Assembly: GCF_030813055.1 (NCBI RefSeq)
Contig: NZ_JAUSTW010000003.1
Span: 1-64,000 of the forward strand
DNA: 64,000 bases
Direction: 5' to 3'
From: Neobacillus ginsengisoli
GTDB taxonomy: Bacteria > Bacillota > Bacilli > Bacillales_B > DSM-18226
The notes beneath the pieces are model-generated. The model worked only from the letters and a program-made list of their open reading frames with translations. It had not been told where the DNA came from and made no database searches. Each line of letters starts with the position of its first letter. Within the stretch, counting starts at the first letter, position 1. Positions 1-11,873 of this stretch are shown piece by piece. The translations under genes and the position numbers were made by a program.

Positions 1-316
<316 letters not shown>

Positions 317-495
317 TTGATTAGCTCATAAAAGTTACGTTGGCTCAGCTTCACTTTCATACGAAAGATTCACTGATAGTTATTGTTTGTTTGCACGATT
401 TTGTTTGTTTAGTTTTCAAAGAACAAGATTACTTCACCTCAAAATATCATTTCCAAGGCTTGTACTTTTTATCAATCGCTCAAAAGCGACTTCTT
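317..495 (-). other. rRNA operon leader (pre-16S 5' region)
   Basis: Between promoter P2 and the 16S 5' end the minus strand carries CTTTGAAAACTAAACAAAC, a sequence typical of Bacillus rRNA leaders and spacers, involved in boxA-like antitermination and pre-rRNA processing. No protein is expected here; the open frame on the opposite strand is incidental. Confidence 0.7.
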
Positions 496-496
496 C

Positions 497-526
497 AATA
501 TAACATATCTCTCTACACAGTGTCAA
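497..526 (-). promoter_or_regulatory. rrn promoter P2 (sigma A)
   Basis: Read on the minus strand: -35 TTGACA (526-521) and -10 TATATT (502-497), spaced 18 nt, or TTATAT with 17 nt. A TG dinucleotide just before the -10 gives it an extended -10 character. It is the promoter nearer to the 16S gene, as in the tandem P1/P2 arrangement of Bacillus rrn operons. Confidence 0.75.
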
Positions 527-580
527 TAACTTTTTTAATTTCTTTTTCGTTAATTGACGCTCTCGGTGAGGACGAGATTT

Positions 581-609
581 AATATAACATGATAAATTAA
601 TGATTGCAA
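581..609 (-). promoter_or_regulatory. rrn promoter P1 (sigma A)
   Basis: Minus strand: -35 TTGCAA (609-604) and -10 TATATT (586-581) with a 17-nt spacer. It lies about 84 bp upstream of P2, the spacing expected for tandem Bacillus rRNA promoters. The match to consensus is weaker than for P2. Confidence 0.6.
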
Positions 610-1302
610 TATAATTTATAAAGATTTTTTAAAATATATTTTTCACATTAACTAAATATAAGTTGTTTTTTTAAAATTCCGAGATATTATTCACATTGTT
701 ATCCACAAGTTAATGTATATTAAAGGCTATGGATATTATTAGTTAGATGATATACCAACAAAATGTTAAAAAATCTTCTTATATATATCCACATCTTATC
801 CACTCAATAATTAAATCAAAAAATAGAGGAACAATTCTCCTTACTACTCACCGGCCCTGATAAAATCCAAAGGCTGTCCGGCTGTAAATGTATCATTCAA
901 AAGTGTGAAAGAACTCATAAATAAACAATAAATGTATATGTATAATGATAATCTTTTACTAACAATTTGACCGAATAATAAACATGCTGTTACAAACACA
1001 CAGACATTAAGTTCTGAAATTTACTTCTTTGTTCGAAAAAAAGGATGAAAATTTCAGAAAAAAATAGTCGGTTTAAAAGCAAATAAGGAGCAGATCTAGG
1101 ATTTATAAATTTCAGAAGCTGTTACAGATATTATTCCTACACTTAGCCACATAAAAATTTATTTTGGTTCTATGACGAACTCCTTTATAATGAATATCAA
1201 ACGAAAGGTGGCTTTTTCATTTTTTAACTGTTACTGAACATTATTTTCTATTAACTTATCAAAATTTTTGCCCACACAATATTATTATGGACGTGAAATC
1301 AC
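610..1302. other. AT-rich intergenic region without a gene
   Basis: About 690 bp between the rRNA promoters and the MgtC-family gene. I see no convincing coding frame. It holds three DnaA-box-like 9-mers (699-804) and a possible promoter for the downstream gene: -35-like TTGGTT at 1164-1169, 16 nt, then TATAAT at 1186-1191. I found no leader RNA such as an Mg2+ M-box that I can support. Confidence 0.5.
699..804 (+). promoter_or_regulatory. cluster of three DnaA-box-like 9-mers
   Basis: A perfect DnaA box TTATCCACA lies at 699-707. ATATCCACA (785-793) and TTATCCACT (796-804) each have one mismatch. All three are in the same orientation within 106 bp of AT-rich DNA. The consensus is established; whether DnaA binds here is inference. 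No dnaA or dnaN gene is in the window, so this is not shown to be oriC. Confidence 0.45.
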
Positions 1303-1998
1303 ATGAACAGTATTAATATGGAAATATTAATAAAACTTGGTATATCGGCTGTTTTTGGACTGATCATTGGTCTTGAACGAGAATTAAAAAGAAAGCCCGT
1401 CGGTCTAAAAACAAGTCTAGTTATTTGTATTGTAAGCTGCCTGTTAACGATTGTTTCTATAGAATCAGCTTATATGTTTCCCAATTCGGATAAAGTAAAA
1501 ATTACAATGGACCCACTTCGTCTTGCTGCACAGATCGTTTCCGGGATCGGATTTTTGGGAGCGGGAGTTATTTTAAGAAGGGGTAATGACAGCATTTCAG
1601 GTCTAACAACTGCAGCGATGATTTGGGGAGCTGCCGGGATTGGTATCGCTGTTGGCGCAGGCTTTTACTTAGAGGCATTTGCCGGAGTAGCATTACTTAT
1701 AATAAGTGTAGAATTTATCCCTTTCTTAATGAAGCTCATTGGTCCAAAACAATTAAGAGAAAAAGAAATTATGCTGCAACTGTTTATTCGTGATAAGGGT
1801 CAAATCGATATAGCAATAACCTCTTTAATGGAAAGGAACTATATTATTCGAAGAGTTCGGATAAAAGATTTAGACAATGGTGACCATCTTGTGCAAATTT
1901 TGGTAGCGGTTGATTATCGGGAAAAAACAACCGATGTTTACTCCTATGTTTCTAGTTTTAAGGGAGTAAAGAAAGTAGAAGTTGAAAGCATTAGTTAA
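1303..1998 (+). CDS. MgtC/SapB family membrane protein
   Basis: A 231-residue protein of the MgtC/SapB (YhiD) family. The N-terminal two thirds contain about four hydrophobic helices with the family signatures GLIIGLERELKRKPVGLKT (about residues 19-37) and IVSGIGFLGAGVILR (about 77-92). The C-terminal 80 residues form a soluble ACT-like domain. In pathogens MgtC acts on the F-type ATPase and supports survival at low Mg2+; the role of the Bacillus homologues is not well defined. It is a stand-alone gene facing away from the rRNA operon. The start ATG has only a weak ribosome-binding site, and an internal ATG five codons later is an alternative. Confidence 0.88.
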   Translation: MNSINMEILIKLGISAVFGLIIGLERELKRKPVGLKTSLVICIVSCLLTIVSIESAYMFPNSDKVKITMDPLRLAAQIVSGIGFLGAGVILRRGNDSISGLTTAAMIWGAAGIGIAVGAGFYLEAFAGVALLIISVEFIPFLMKLIGPKQLREKEIMLQLFIRDKGQIDIAITSLMERNYIIRRVRIKDLDNGDHLVQILVAVDYREKTTDVYSYVSSFKGVKKVEVESIS

Positions 1999-2082
1999 GA
2001 GCCAAATTTAATTGGCTCTTTTAAAAATTTCCTCTTGCAAGAATGCGTTGTTACGGATATAATTTTATTTGTACCACTTATA

Positions 2083-2156
<74 letters not shown>

Positions 2157-2163
2157 TAACCCG

Positions 2164-2197
2164 AAAACCCTTGCACAGCAAGGGTTTTCTTTTTTTG
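2164..2197 (+). terminator. Rho-independent terminator of tRNA-Ala
   Basis: Perfect 11-bp stem AAAACCCTTGC / GCAAGGGTTTT with a 3-nt loop, followed by CTTTTTTT. It starts 8 nt after the tRNA. Confidence 0.9.
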
Positions 2198-2308
2198 TAG
2201 TTAAAAGTACTATTAGCGCAAATCTGAGCATTTTATATTTATAGTTGAAATGTAAAATTCAAGAACAAAGAAAACGCCGCTCTTTAAATGAAGCGACGCT
2301 TTCCTCCA

Positions 2309-3193
2309 TTATTTCTCTGCTACGAATCTATTTGTTAATGCACCTATTTTTTCAACCTCAACCGTAACAACATCACCTGGCTTTAAGTAAACCTGCTTTT
2401 CTTCAGGATAGCCTAAGACCACACCTTCAGGCGTACCGGTCAAAATCAAATCACCGGGTTCTAATGTCAAATGCTGCGAAATGTAACTTACGATTTCGGC
2501 GCACGTAAAGATCATATCTGAGGTATTGGAATTCTGGCGCACTTCCCCATTTACTTTTGTAGTTAATTGCAGGTTTTGCGGGTCACCAACTTCATCGGCT
2601 GTCACTAAAAAAGGGCCAACTGGACTAAAATCGTCACAGCTTTTTCCTAGGAGCCATTGATGTGTTCTCATCTGTAAATCCCTTGCGGATAAATCATTCA
2701 CGGTACAATAGCCAAAAACATGCTCTAGAGCTTCTTCTGTTTTCGCATATTTAGTTTTCTTCCCAATCACAATACCAAGCTCGACTTCATAATCAAGCTT
2801 TTTGGTTACTTTCGGTACTGCAATTTCACTCATATGGGACGTTAATGTATTATTGAATTTATTAAAAAGGATCGGCACTTCCGGATAAGAAGCGTTTGTT
2901 TCGTCAGCGTGCCTGCGATAATTTAACCCGACACAAATAATTTTTTGCGGATCCGTTACACAAGGGCCCCATTCAATCTCCTTTTCATTTAAAACCACCG
3001 GCTGATTATTTTCAGCGATGTATTCCTCCAACGCAGAAACTGCCGGCTGCCCTCCCTGAATTACAGACATAATGTCTGTTGGTATACCCTCTTTTGAGTT
3101 AACAGATAAGGATGCAGCGATATCAATAATCCCTTCATCCGATTTCACTCCAAGCGTTAATTGTTCATCTTTTAAAATGGCTACTAGTTTCAT
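2309..3193 (-). CDS. Fumarylacetoacetate (FAA) hydrolase family protein
   Basis: A 294-residue FAA-hydrolase fold protein. The family's metal and active-site region is visible: IICVGLNYRRHADE (about 85-98), the metal-binding E-x-E in KLDYEVELGIVIGK (about 132-145), then CTVNDLSARDLQ and the C-terminal TGTPEGVVLG and PGDVVTVEVEKIG. Relatives include acylpyruvases, 2-hydroxyhepta-2,4-diene-1,7-dioate isomerases and oxaloacetate decarboxylases, which split or rearrange beta-diketo acids using Mg2+ or Mn2+. The exact substrate cannot be read from the sequence. It lies 20 bp downstream of the helicase gene on the same strand, so the two may be co-transcribed, although no functional link is evident. 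Confidence 0.88.
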   Translation of the reverse strand: MKLVAILKDEQLTLGVKSDEGIIDIAASLSVNSKEGIPTDIMSVIQGGQPAVSALEEYIAENNQPVVLNEKEIEWGPCVTDPQKIICVGLNYRRHADETNASYPEVPILFNKFNNTLTSHMSEIAVPKVTKKLDYEVELGIVIGKKTKYAKTEEALEHVFGYCTVNDLSARDLQMRTHQWLLGKSCDDFSPVGPFLVTADEVGDPQNLQLTTKVNGEVRQNSNTSDMIFTCAEIVSYISQHLTLEPGDLILTGTPEGVVLGYPEEKQVYLKPGDVVTVEVEKIGALTNRFVAEK

Positions 3194-3213
3194 TTTCTTC
3201 CTCCCTATACTAT

Positions 3214-4614
3214 TTATCTCGGTTTTTTCCTGCTGGATCCTGTTTTACTGCCTGATCTTTCACCTCTACCTGCCCGTTGACTGTCTGCCGTTCTCTTTCC
3301 CTTAACCGTCTTATACTTGACTCCAAATTCTTTCGTAGATTTTTCAGGACCGTCCGAATTTGGGTTTTGCTTTGTACTAATTGGTTTCGATTGTTTTTGG
3401 TTCCGATTACTGTTTAATTTTTTCTGTTTATCCTGCCTGGTTTTCGAGTCTTTGGTTGACTGTTTTCTCTCCGGTTTCTGATTATTATCCTGTATATTTT
3501 TTCTTACCAACGATTGTTTTTGAATCGTAATATTAAGTTCTTTTTCAATCATATCCAGCGTTGGCCGATCTGCTGATGAATAGAACGTGATTGCTAATCC
3601 TTTCATTCCCGCTCTGCCTGTTCTTCCAATTCGATGGATATAGCTTTCAGCATCCTCAGGGATATCATAGTTAAATACATGTGTAACTCCTTCAACATCA
3701 AGACCTCTTGCCGCTACATCCGTTGCAATCAATACTTGAATCTCAGCATCCCTAAAACGTTTCATTACTCGCTCTCTTTTTGCTTGTGATAAATCACCAT
3801 GTAGTTCATCACATGAAAATCCATGAGACTTGAGGACCTCATAGAGTTTGCTTACTCTTCTCTTGGTTCGGCAAAAAACAACGGCCAAAAAAGGACGATG
3901 TGTTTCAACAAGCTCCATAAGTGTTGCTTGTTTAGCCCGATCAATCGTATGAATGGCAATTTGCTTTACATTATCTGCAGGTCCTTGCTTTTTTTCTATT
4001 TGAATATATTCAGGTGAACGCATTTGCTTTTTAGCTAATTTTCGAATTTCCGGCGGAATTGTTGCCGAAAACAACATAGTTTGCCGGCTATCAGGGGTTT
4101 CCCGGATAATATCTTCGACCTCATTTAGAAATCCTATATGAAGCATTTGGTCTGCTTCATCTAAAACAAGAAAGGATACATCTGATAATTGCACAGTTTC
4201 TCTTCTAATATGATCTAAAAGCCGCCCGGGTGTTCCGACAACTATTTGCACATTTCTCTTTAATTTTCTTAACTGTTTATCAACATCCTGTCCGCCATAA
4301 ACAGCCAAGACATCAATCCCTATCAAATTTACAATTAATTTTTCAATCTCTTCGGTTATTTGCAACGCTAATTCTCTTGTGGGAGTAACTATGAGGGCTT
4401 GAACATGTGAAGCTTCTGAATTGATTTTTTCAAGAATAGGGAGGATAAAGGCAAACGTCTTTCCCGTTCCTGTTTGAGCTTGGGCAATAATATCTTTCCC
4501 TTCCATTATATGCGGAATAGCTCTTTCTTGAATTGGTGTGGGTGTTACCACACCATATTGATGTAATTGATCTGTTAATGCTTGTGAGATACCTAACGCT
4601 GAAAAATCAGGCAA
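3214..4614 (-). CDS. DEAD-box ATP-dependent RNA helicase
   Basis: All helicase motifs are present in order: Q motif ([11 protein letters not shown]), motif I AQTGTGKT, Ia PTRELALQ, Ib [55 protein letters not shown] strongly basic, low-complexity tail of about 90 residues (rich in K, R, Q, S) follows and should help bind RNA. This layout is that of the CshA/CshB-type cold-shock and ribosome-biogenesis helicases of Bacillus. The frame is open from a TTG at 4632, but no ribosome-binding site precedes that codon. I prefer the TTG at 4614, which has TAGGGG 5-6 nt upstream and gives the usual short N-terminus (PDFSALGIS). Confidence 0.93.
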   Translation of the reverse strand: MPDFSALGISQALTDQLHQYGVVTPTPIQERAIPHIMEGKDIIAQAQTGTGKTFAFILPILEKINSEASHVQALIVTPTRELALQITEEIEKLIVNLIGIDVLAVYGGQDVDKQLRKLKRNVQIVVGTPGRLLDHIRRETVQLSDVSFLVLDEADQMLHIGFLNEVEDIIRETPDSRQTMLFSATIPPEIRKLAKKQMRSPEYIQIEKKQGPADNVKQIAIHTIDRAKQATLMELVETHRPFLAVVFCRTKRRVSKLYEVLKSHGFSCDELHGDLSQAKRERVMKRFRDAEIQVLIATDVAARGLDVEGVTHVFNYDIPEDAESYIHRIGRTGRAGMKGLAITFYSSADRPTLDMIEKELNITIQKQSLVRKNIQDNNQKPERKQSTKDSKTRQDKQKKLNSNRNQKQSKPISTKQNPNSDGPEKSTKEFGVKYKTVKGKRTADSQRAGRGERSGSKTGSSRKKPR

Positions 4615-4698
4615 ATTAACCCCTACTTTCAATTAAGATGATGGAACTACAAAACCCTAGTCAAATATTCCAAAAAATGAATTATTATTAAACATTGT

Positions 4699-4727
4699 TT
4701 GCCATTTTGTAAGAAAGAAGATATAAT
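4699..4727 (+). promoter_or_regulatory. sigma A promoter of the alpha/beta hydrolase gene
   Basis: TTGCCA (4699-4704), 17-nt spacer, TATAAT (4722-4727). It lies about 55 bp before the start codon and is divergent from the helicase gene. Confidence 0.7.
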
Positions 4728-4781
4728 TTCGATAATACCAACTTATTTTATCGGAATAGTGAACTTAAACGGAGGGATTTT

Positions 4782-5360
4782 ATGAACCACCAAAGTTTTC
4801 TTATTATCCACGGACTGGGCGGAAGCGGACCTGATCATTGGCAATCTTGGTTGAGTCAAGAATTAAGAGAACAAAAGCTTAATGTCTGTTACCCTGTATT
4901 TTCAGAATTTGATTCACCTGATAAAAATGTATGGTTAAAAGAATTATCTTCTGCCATTGACACAATCCCAAAAGATCATTCCTTAACGGTCATTACCCAT
5001 AGTCTTGGATGTCTTTTATGGCTTCATTTCGCCGCAGCTCAGAACAAACAAATTGCAAATCAAGTTATTCTTGTTGCACCGCCTTCTCCAATAAAAGTAC
5101 TCTCAGAAGCGAAATCCTTTTTTCCGGTACCCTTAAATGTAAAAGATTTATCTATTGTGGCAGAAGATACGTTATTTGTCCATTCTACCAATGATCCCTA
5201 TTGCAGCATTGAGGATTCAATGCACTATAATAAGCTCAACATTCCAACCATTTCATTAGCACACGCAGGCCATATCAACACACAATCCGGATTCGGAAAA
5301 TGGCCTTGGATCCTCGATTTATGTTTAAAGAAAAATGAAAAATCCGAAGTTTATACTTAA
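4782..5360 (+). CDS. RBBP9/YdeN-type alpha/beta hydrolase
   Basis: A 192-residue single-domain serine hydrolase of the RBBP9/YdeN family. The oxyanion-side motif is IIHGLGGSGPDHWQSWL (about 8-24). The nucleophile Ser is in THSLGC (about 71-76), the Asp in STNDPYC (about 138-144) and the catalytic His in AGHINT (about 161-166). These fit a Ser-Asp-His triad. The physiological substrate of this family is unknown. The start ATG has a good ribosome-binding site (GGAGGG) and a clear promoter upstream. It is a monocistronic gene facing the large minus-strand locus. Confidence 0.9.
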   Translation: MNHQSFLIIHGLGGSGPDHWQSWLSQELREQKLNVCYPVFSEFDSPDKNVWLKELSSAIDTIPKDHSLTVITHSLGCLLWLHFAAAQNKQIANQVILVAPPSPIKVLSEAKSFFPVPLNVKDLSIVAEDTLFVHSTNDPYCSIEDSMHYNKLNIPTISLAHAGHINTQSGFGKWPWILDLCLKKNEKSEVYT

Positions 5361-5492
5361 ACCAATAAAATAAACATGAGTTTCAACTCCTAAACCAATC
5401 ATAGAAAAGAGACTATTGCTTGGATTAATTAAATATTGTTCACAATCCAGTTTATGTACTTTTATGAATTTAGAATAGCTTCGCCTCTTTCT

Positions 5493-5528
5493 CACAAAAA
5501 AAGTGCTTTTTAAAAGCACTTTTTTGTG
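5493..5528. terminator. Bidirectional terminator between hydrolase and lacZ
   Basis: Inverted repeat CACAAAAAAGTGCTTTT / AAAAGCACTTTTTTGTG with one extra A in the left arm. The A and T tracts on either side let it work for both converging transcripts. Confidence 0.75.
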
Positions 5529-5585
5529 TGTTGAGTCTCAAACTTCCTTTTTCCCCAAAAACATACAACAACATCATTTTAGTTA

Positions 5586-8672
<3,087 letters not shown>

Positions 8673-8695
8673 TTACGTCACCTCTAGTTTCATCA

Positions 8696-9526
8696 TTATT
8701 CTTTTACGGACCCACCTAAAATCCCAGAGATAAAATGTTTTTGCAGTAATAGGAAAAAAATCATTATCGGGATCGTTGATAAAGTGGTTCCTAACATCAG
8801 CTGTCCATAATCTATTCTGGCCATTCCTAATAAACTAGATAAAGCAACAGGAAGTGTAAACATTTCTTTCGAATTTAGCGTAATAAGCGGCCAAATTAAG
8901 CTATTCCATTGGGACATAAATAGAAAAATAGAAACGGCAGCTAATGCCGGTCTTGTTACTGGTAAAATGACAGAAAAGAATATTCTTATTTCCCCAGCCC
9001 CATCTACTCGAGAGGCTTCAATAATTGAGTCTGGAACCGCCTTCATATTTTGCCTCATTAAATAAATCGCAAAAGGAGAGGACAGGCCTGGTAAAATGAT
9101 TGCTTGATACGTATTTAACCAATTAAAAGAAACCATGATTTCAAATAAAGGAATCAATGTCACTTGAGAAGGAATCATTAAGGAACACAAGATAATGAAA
9201 AAGAACATGTTCTTTCCTTTAAATTGATATTTTGCAAAAGCGTACCCAGCCATTGCACTAATAAGCGTACTAATAAATGTATAAACAAGGGAAATAAATA
9301 ATGAATTCCAAAATATTTTGGCGATACCTAATGACTCATTTAGTGATCGAAAGTTCTTTGTTAAGTAATCACCAGGAAGAAGCTTAGGTGGAATATGAAA
9401 AATCTCTCCTGATTGTAGAGTAGAACCGATGAGCATCCAATAAAACGGTCCAATTGATAAGATGACACCTACGATCAACAAACTATAAATCCATATTTTA
9501 GACGATATTTTCTTAGAAGTTATCAT
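8696..9526 (-). CDS. Carbohydrate ABC transporter permease (MalG type), importer 2
   Basis: A 276-residue inner-membrane permease with six predicted helices. It has the EAA loop expected for CUT1 sugar importers (ASRVDGAGEIRIFFSVILP, about 186-204). It forms the pore together with the MalF-type partner encoded just upstream. Its start codon overlaps that gene's stop in an ATGA arrangement, so the two are translationally coupled. No ATPase gene is nearby. CUT1 systems in Bacillus commonly share a single MsmX-type ATPase encoded elsewhere, which is the likely case here. Confidence 0.93.
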   Translation of the reverse strand: MITSKKISSKIWIYSLLIVGVILSIGPFYWMLIGSTLQSGEIFHIPPKLLPGDYLTKNFRSLNESLGIAKIFWNSLFISLVYTFISTLISAMAGYAFAKYQFKGKNMFFFIILCSLMIPSQVTLIPLFEIMVSFNWLNTYQAIILPGLSSPFAIYLMRQNMKAVPDSIIEASRVDGAGEIRIFFSVILPVTRPALAAVSIFLFMSQWNSLIWPLITLNSKEMFTLPVALSSLLGMARIDYGQLMLGTTLSTIPIMIFFLLLQKHFISGILGGSVKE

Positions 9527-10446
9527 TCTTCAAAATCACCTACCAGTTTCATCTGAATCCAGGAAACGATTGCCGTAATAATAACAAGAACATAAGCAAT
9601 GGCAGATGCATATCCAAAGTCAAAAAATTTAAAACCTGTTTCATATAGATAAAGCGTAATCGTTATCGTAGCACTATTTGGTCCACCATGTGTCAAAATA
9701 AACGGTTCGTCAAATAGTTGAAGTGTACCGATGGTCGACATTACGACAGTAAAAATAAACACGGGTTTTAATTGCGGAATGGTAATCATAAAAAATTGTT
9801 TTACTCTGCCCGCTCCGTCCATACTTGCTGCTTCATATAATTCAGATGGGATATTTTGCAATCCTGCCAAAAAAATTACCATATTATATCCAGTCCATCT
9901 CCATGTCATAACAAGGATCACAGAGACCTTCGCCCAAAACGGTGAAGTCAACCAAGGAATGGATTCAACTCCGACAAAGGATAAAACATAGTTAACTAAT
10001 CCGAAATGCTCATCCAATAGAATCATAAAAACGATCGACGCAGCAACAAGCGCTGTAATGGCAGGCATAAAGTAAGAGATTCGAAAAAAAGCTTTCCCTT
10101 TTACCATTGATGAATGAAGTCCCACTGAAATGAGTAATGAAAGAAAAATCATGATTGGGACCTGGACAATCAAAATCTGAAATGTGTTAACAAGGGATTT
10201 ATAGAAAATAGGATCATGAAAAAGTCGAACATAATTTGCCAATCCTACAAATGATTTCTCTACACCACGTACTTCATGAAAGCTTAAGATGAATGAAGAG
10301 ATAACTGGATAAACGGTAAAAATCAAAATCAGAAGAAATGCCGGTCCGATAAAAGCATATGGAGCCGTTTTAGGAGTTAATAAATTTTTGCTTGTTTTGG
10401 CCCGAAGGTTTGGAGCAGTGCTTACTACTTTTTCTGTTTGATCCAT
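9523..10446 (-). CDS. Carbohydrate ABC transporter permease (MalF type), importer 2
   Basis: The MalF-type permease of the second sugar importer, with about six membrane helices after a roughly 25-residue cytoplasmic lead. Its EAA loop is EAASMDGAGRVKQFFMITIP (about 205-224). The reading frame is open from a TTG at 10461, but the sequence GGGGGG followed by 7 nt fits the internal ATG at 10446 (MDQTEKV) much better, so I start it there. A strong stem-loop separates it from the binding-protein gene upstream. Confidence 0.92.
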   Translation of the reverse strand: MDQTEKVVSTAPNLRAKTSKNLLTPKTAPYAFIGPAFLLILIFTVYPVISSFILSFHEVRGVEKSFVGLANYVRLFHDPIFYKSLVNTFQILIVQVPIMIFLSLLISVGLHSSMVKGKAFFRISYFMPAITALVAASIVFMILLDEHFGLVNYVLSFVGVESIPWLTSPFWAKVSVILVMTWRWTGYNMVIFLAGLQNIPSELYEAASMDGAGRVKQFFMITIPQLKPVFIFTVVMSTIGTLQLFDEPFILTHGGPNSATITITLYLYETGFKFFDFGYASAIAYVLVIITAIVSWIQMKLVGDFEE

Positions 10447-10477
10447 TGAAACGCCCCCCAACTACAAGGAATTAAAT

Positions 10478-10513
10478 GATAGAGCAGAGAGGAGTTGGAC
10501 CTCCTGCTCTATC
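10478..10513 (-). other. Intercistronic stem-loop after the solute-binding protein gene
   Basis: GATAGAGCAG pairs with CTGCTCTATC (10 bp), with a further GAGG/CCTC inside and an AGTTGGA loop. There is no T-tract on the minus strand, so it is unlikely to be a full terminator. Such hairpins after binding-protein genes protect the upstream mRNA from 3' decay and set a higher level of the binding protein than of the permeases. Confidence 0.6.
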
Positions 10514-10526
10514 TCTATTACTAGAC

Positions 10527-11819
10527 TTATTTTATTTCATTTTCTAATTGTTTTTGGGCATCTTTTAATGCAGATTCAACCGATTTATTCTCAAGTAAAA
10601 TAGATGCTTGAGCATTACTAGTAAGACTGCTGGCTTTTGCATAATTTTCATTTAATTTTATTTTTGGAACTTGATCGACAATATCAGCAAATTTTTTGAA
10701 AATCGGACTATTGTTGAAGTACTCATTGTTTTGACTAAATTGCGGAGCACTATATGTTTCCTTCAAAGATGGAAATAGTCCATATTTTTCGAATCCTAAA
10801 AGTTGGGATTTTTTGTCCGTTGTAAAAAATTCTACAAAGGCATAGGCAGCAGATTGATTTGTGCTTGTTGAAGGAATCAATAAGGACGATCCCCCCACAT
10901 TGGCATATCTGCTACCACCACTTTCAAAACTCGGTAAATAAAAAACATCCCATTTACCTTTTAAATTTGGTGCCTGGTCCATGATGGAACCAGCATACCA
11001 AACTCCATAAGGGACTGTAGCAACACTTCCGTTTACAGTAGCAGTTACAATGCCATCCCACCCTTTATTGTTTAAGACTAAATCCTCGTCGTGAAGCTTT
11101 TTAATGACATTCATTGCACGGATGGCTTCCTTGGATTGTAGTGTAATTTTCCCGTCCTTATCGAAATAGGAGAGTCCTTGCTGCTGCATCATCATTTGAA
11201 ATACACCATCATAGTTTGGTATATCAATTGGTAATAACTTCGCACCGGTAGCATCTTTAATCTTCTTACCTGCCGCAATATAGTCATCCCATGTTTTGAT
11301 GGAATTGGGATCAACATTTGCTTTTTTAAAATAATCAACTCGGTAAAATACCCCTGCAGGTCCAATATCCCACGGGGCAGCAATGAAATCCCCAGCCTTA
11401 TTTTGAACGGCTGCAACCTTAGCTTGATTAAAGGAATCTTTGTACTTTCCATAACCAAGCTTGTTTAGTTTTAAAAATCCCTCTGGAAACTGGTGGACAT
11501 ATCCAGGAATTCGTTCATCCTCCATTAACACGACATCCGGTAATCCTGAACCTCTTGCGGCTAATCCCACAGTCAACTTATCATAAAGGTCTGAGCTATT
11601 GAAATCCTCCACTTTCACTTTTACATCCGGATATTTTTTCTGAAATCTATCTACAGCGGCTTTCATGGTTGCCGCCGCAACATCCCATCCCCAAACAGTT
11701 ATTGTCCCTGTTGGATGTTTTTTATCCCCTGATATTTGGTCATTGGCAGTTGTATTTTTCGAGCAAGCAGATAGCAATAGGAGAATCATGACAAGCATAA
11801 TCGACATGTACTTTTTCAT
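10527..11819 (-). CDS. Extracellular sugar-binding lipoprotein, importer 2
   Basis: A 430-residue ABC solute-binding protein of the sugar (SBP_bac_1/8) family. The signal peptide ends with the lipobox LLSAC at about 16-20, so it is lipid-anchored outside the membrane. The mature part begins with TGTITVWGWDVAAATM, a common start for CUT1 binding proteins, and contains VKVEDFNSSDLYDKL. It belongs with the two permeases downstream. Lactose or another galactoside is a reasonable ligand because lacZ ends the cluster, but the sequence alone does not show it. Confidence 0.94.
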   Translation of the reverse strand: MKKYMSIMLVMILLLLSACSKNTTANDQISGDKKHPTGTITVWGWDVAAATMKAAVDRFQKKYPDVKVKVEDFNSSDLYDKLTVGLAARGSGLPDVVLMEDERIPGYVHQFPEGFLKLNKLGYGKYKDSFNQAKVAAVQNKAGDFIAAPWDIGPAGVFYRVDYFKKANVDPNSIKTWDDYIAAGKKIKDATGAKLLPIDIPNYDGVFQMMMQQQGLSYFDKDGKITLQSKEAIRAMNVIKKLHDEDLVLNNKGWDGIVTATVNGSVATVPYGVWYAGSIMDQAPNLKGKWDVFYLPSFESGGSRYANVGGSSLLIPSTSTNQSAAYAFVEFFTTDKKSQLLGFEKYGLFPSLKETYSAPQFSQNNEYFNNSPIFKKFADIVDQVPKIKLNENYAKASSLTSNAQASILLENKSVESALKDAQKQLENEIK

Positions 11820-11873
11820 TGTTTAGCCCCCTATTTTCATAAAGAAATGTCATTTCGGCCTTCTCTGTTCGTT

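Noticed and set aside
340..582. 80-codon plus-strand ORF across the rRNA leader
   Set aside because: It overlaps the rRNA promoters and leader and has no ribosome-binding site.
699..804. Chromosomal replication origin
   Set aside because: Only three DnaA-like boxes are present, with no dnaA, dnaN or AT-rich unwinding repeats beside them. This is recorded only as a finding of DnaA-box-like sites.
943..961. Fur box (TATAATGATAATC)
   Set aside because: It matches only part of the Fur consensus, is not symmetric, and the neighbouring genes are not iron-related.
11192..11458. 88-codon ORF within the binding-protein gene of importer 2
   Set aside because: Same-strand shadow in another frame of a clear lipoprotein gene; no ribosome-binding site.
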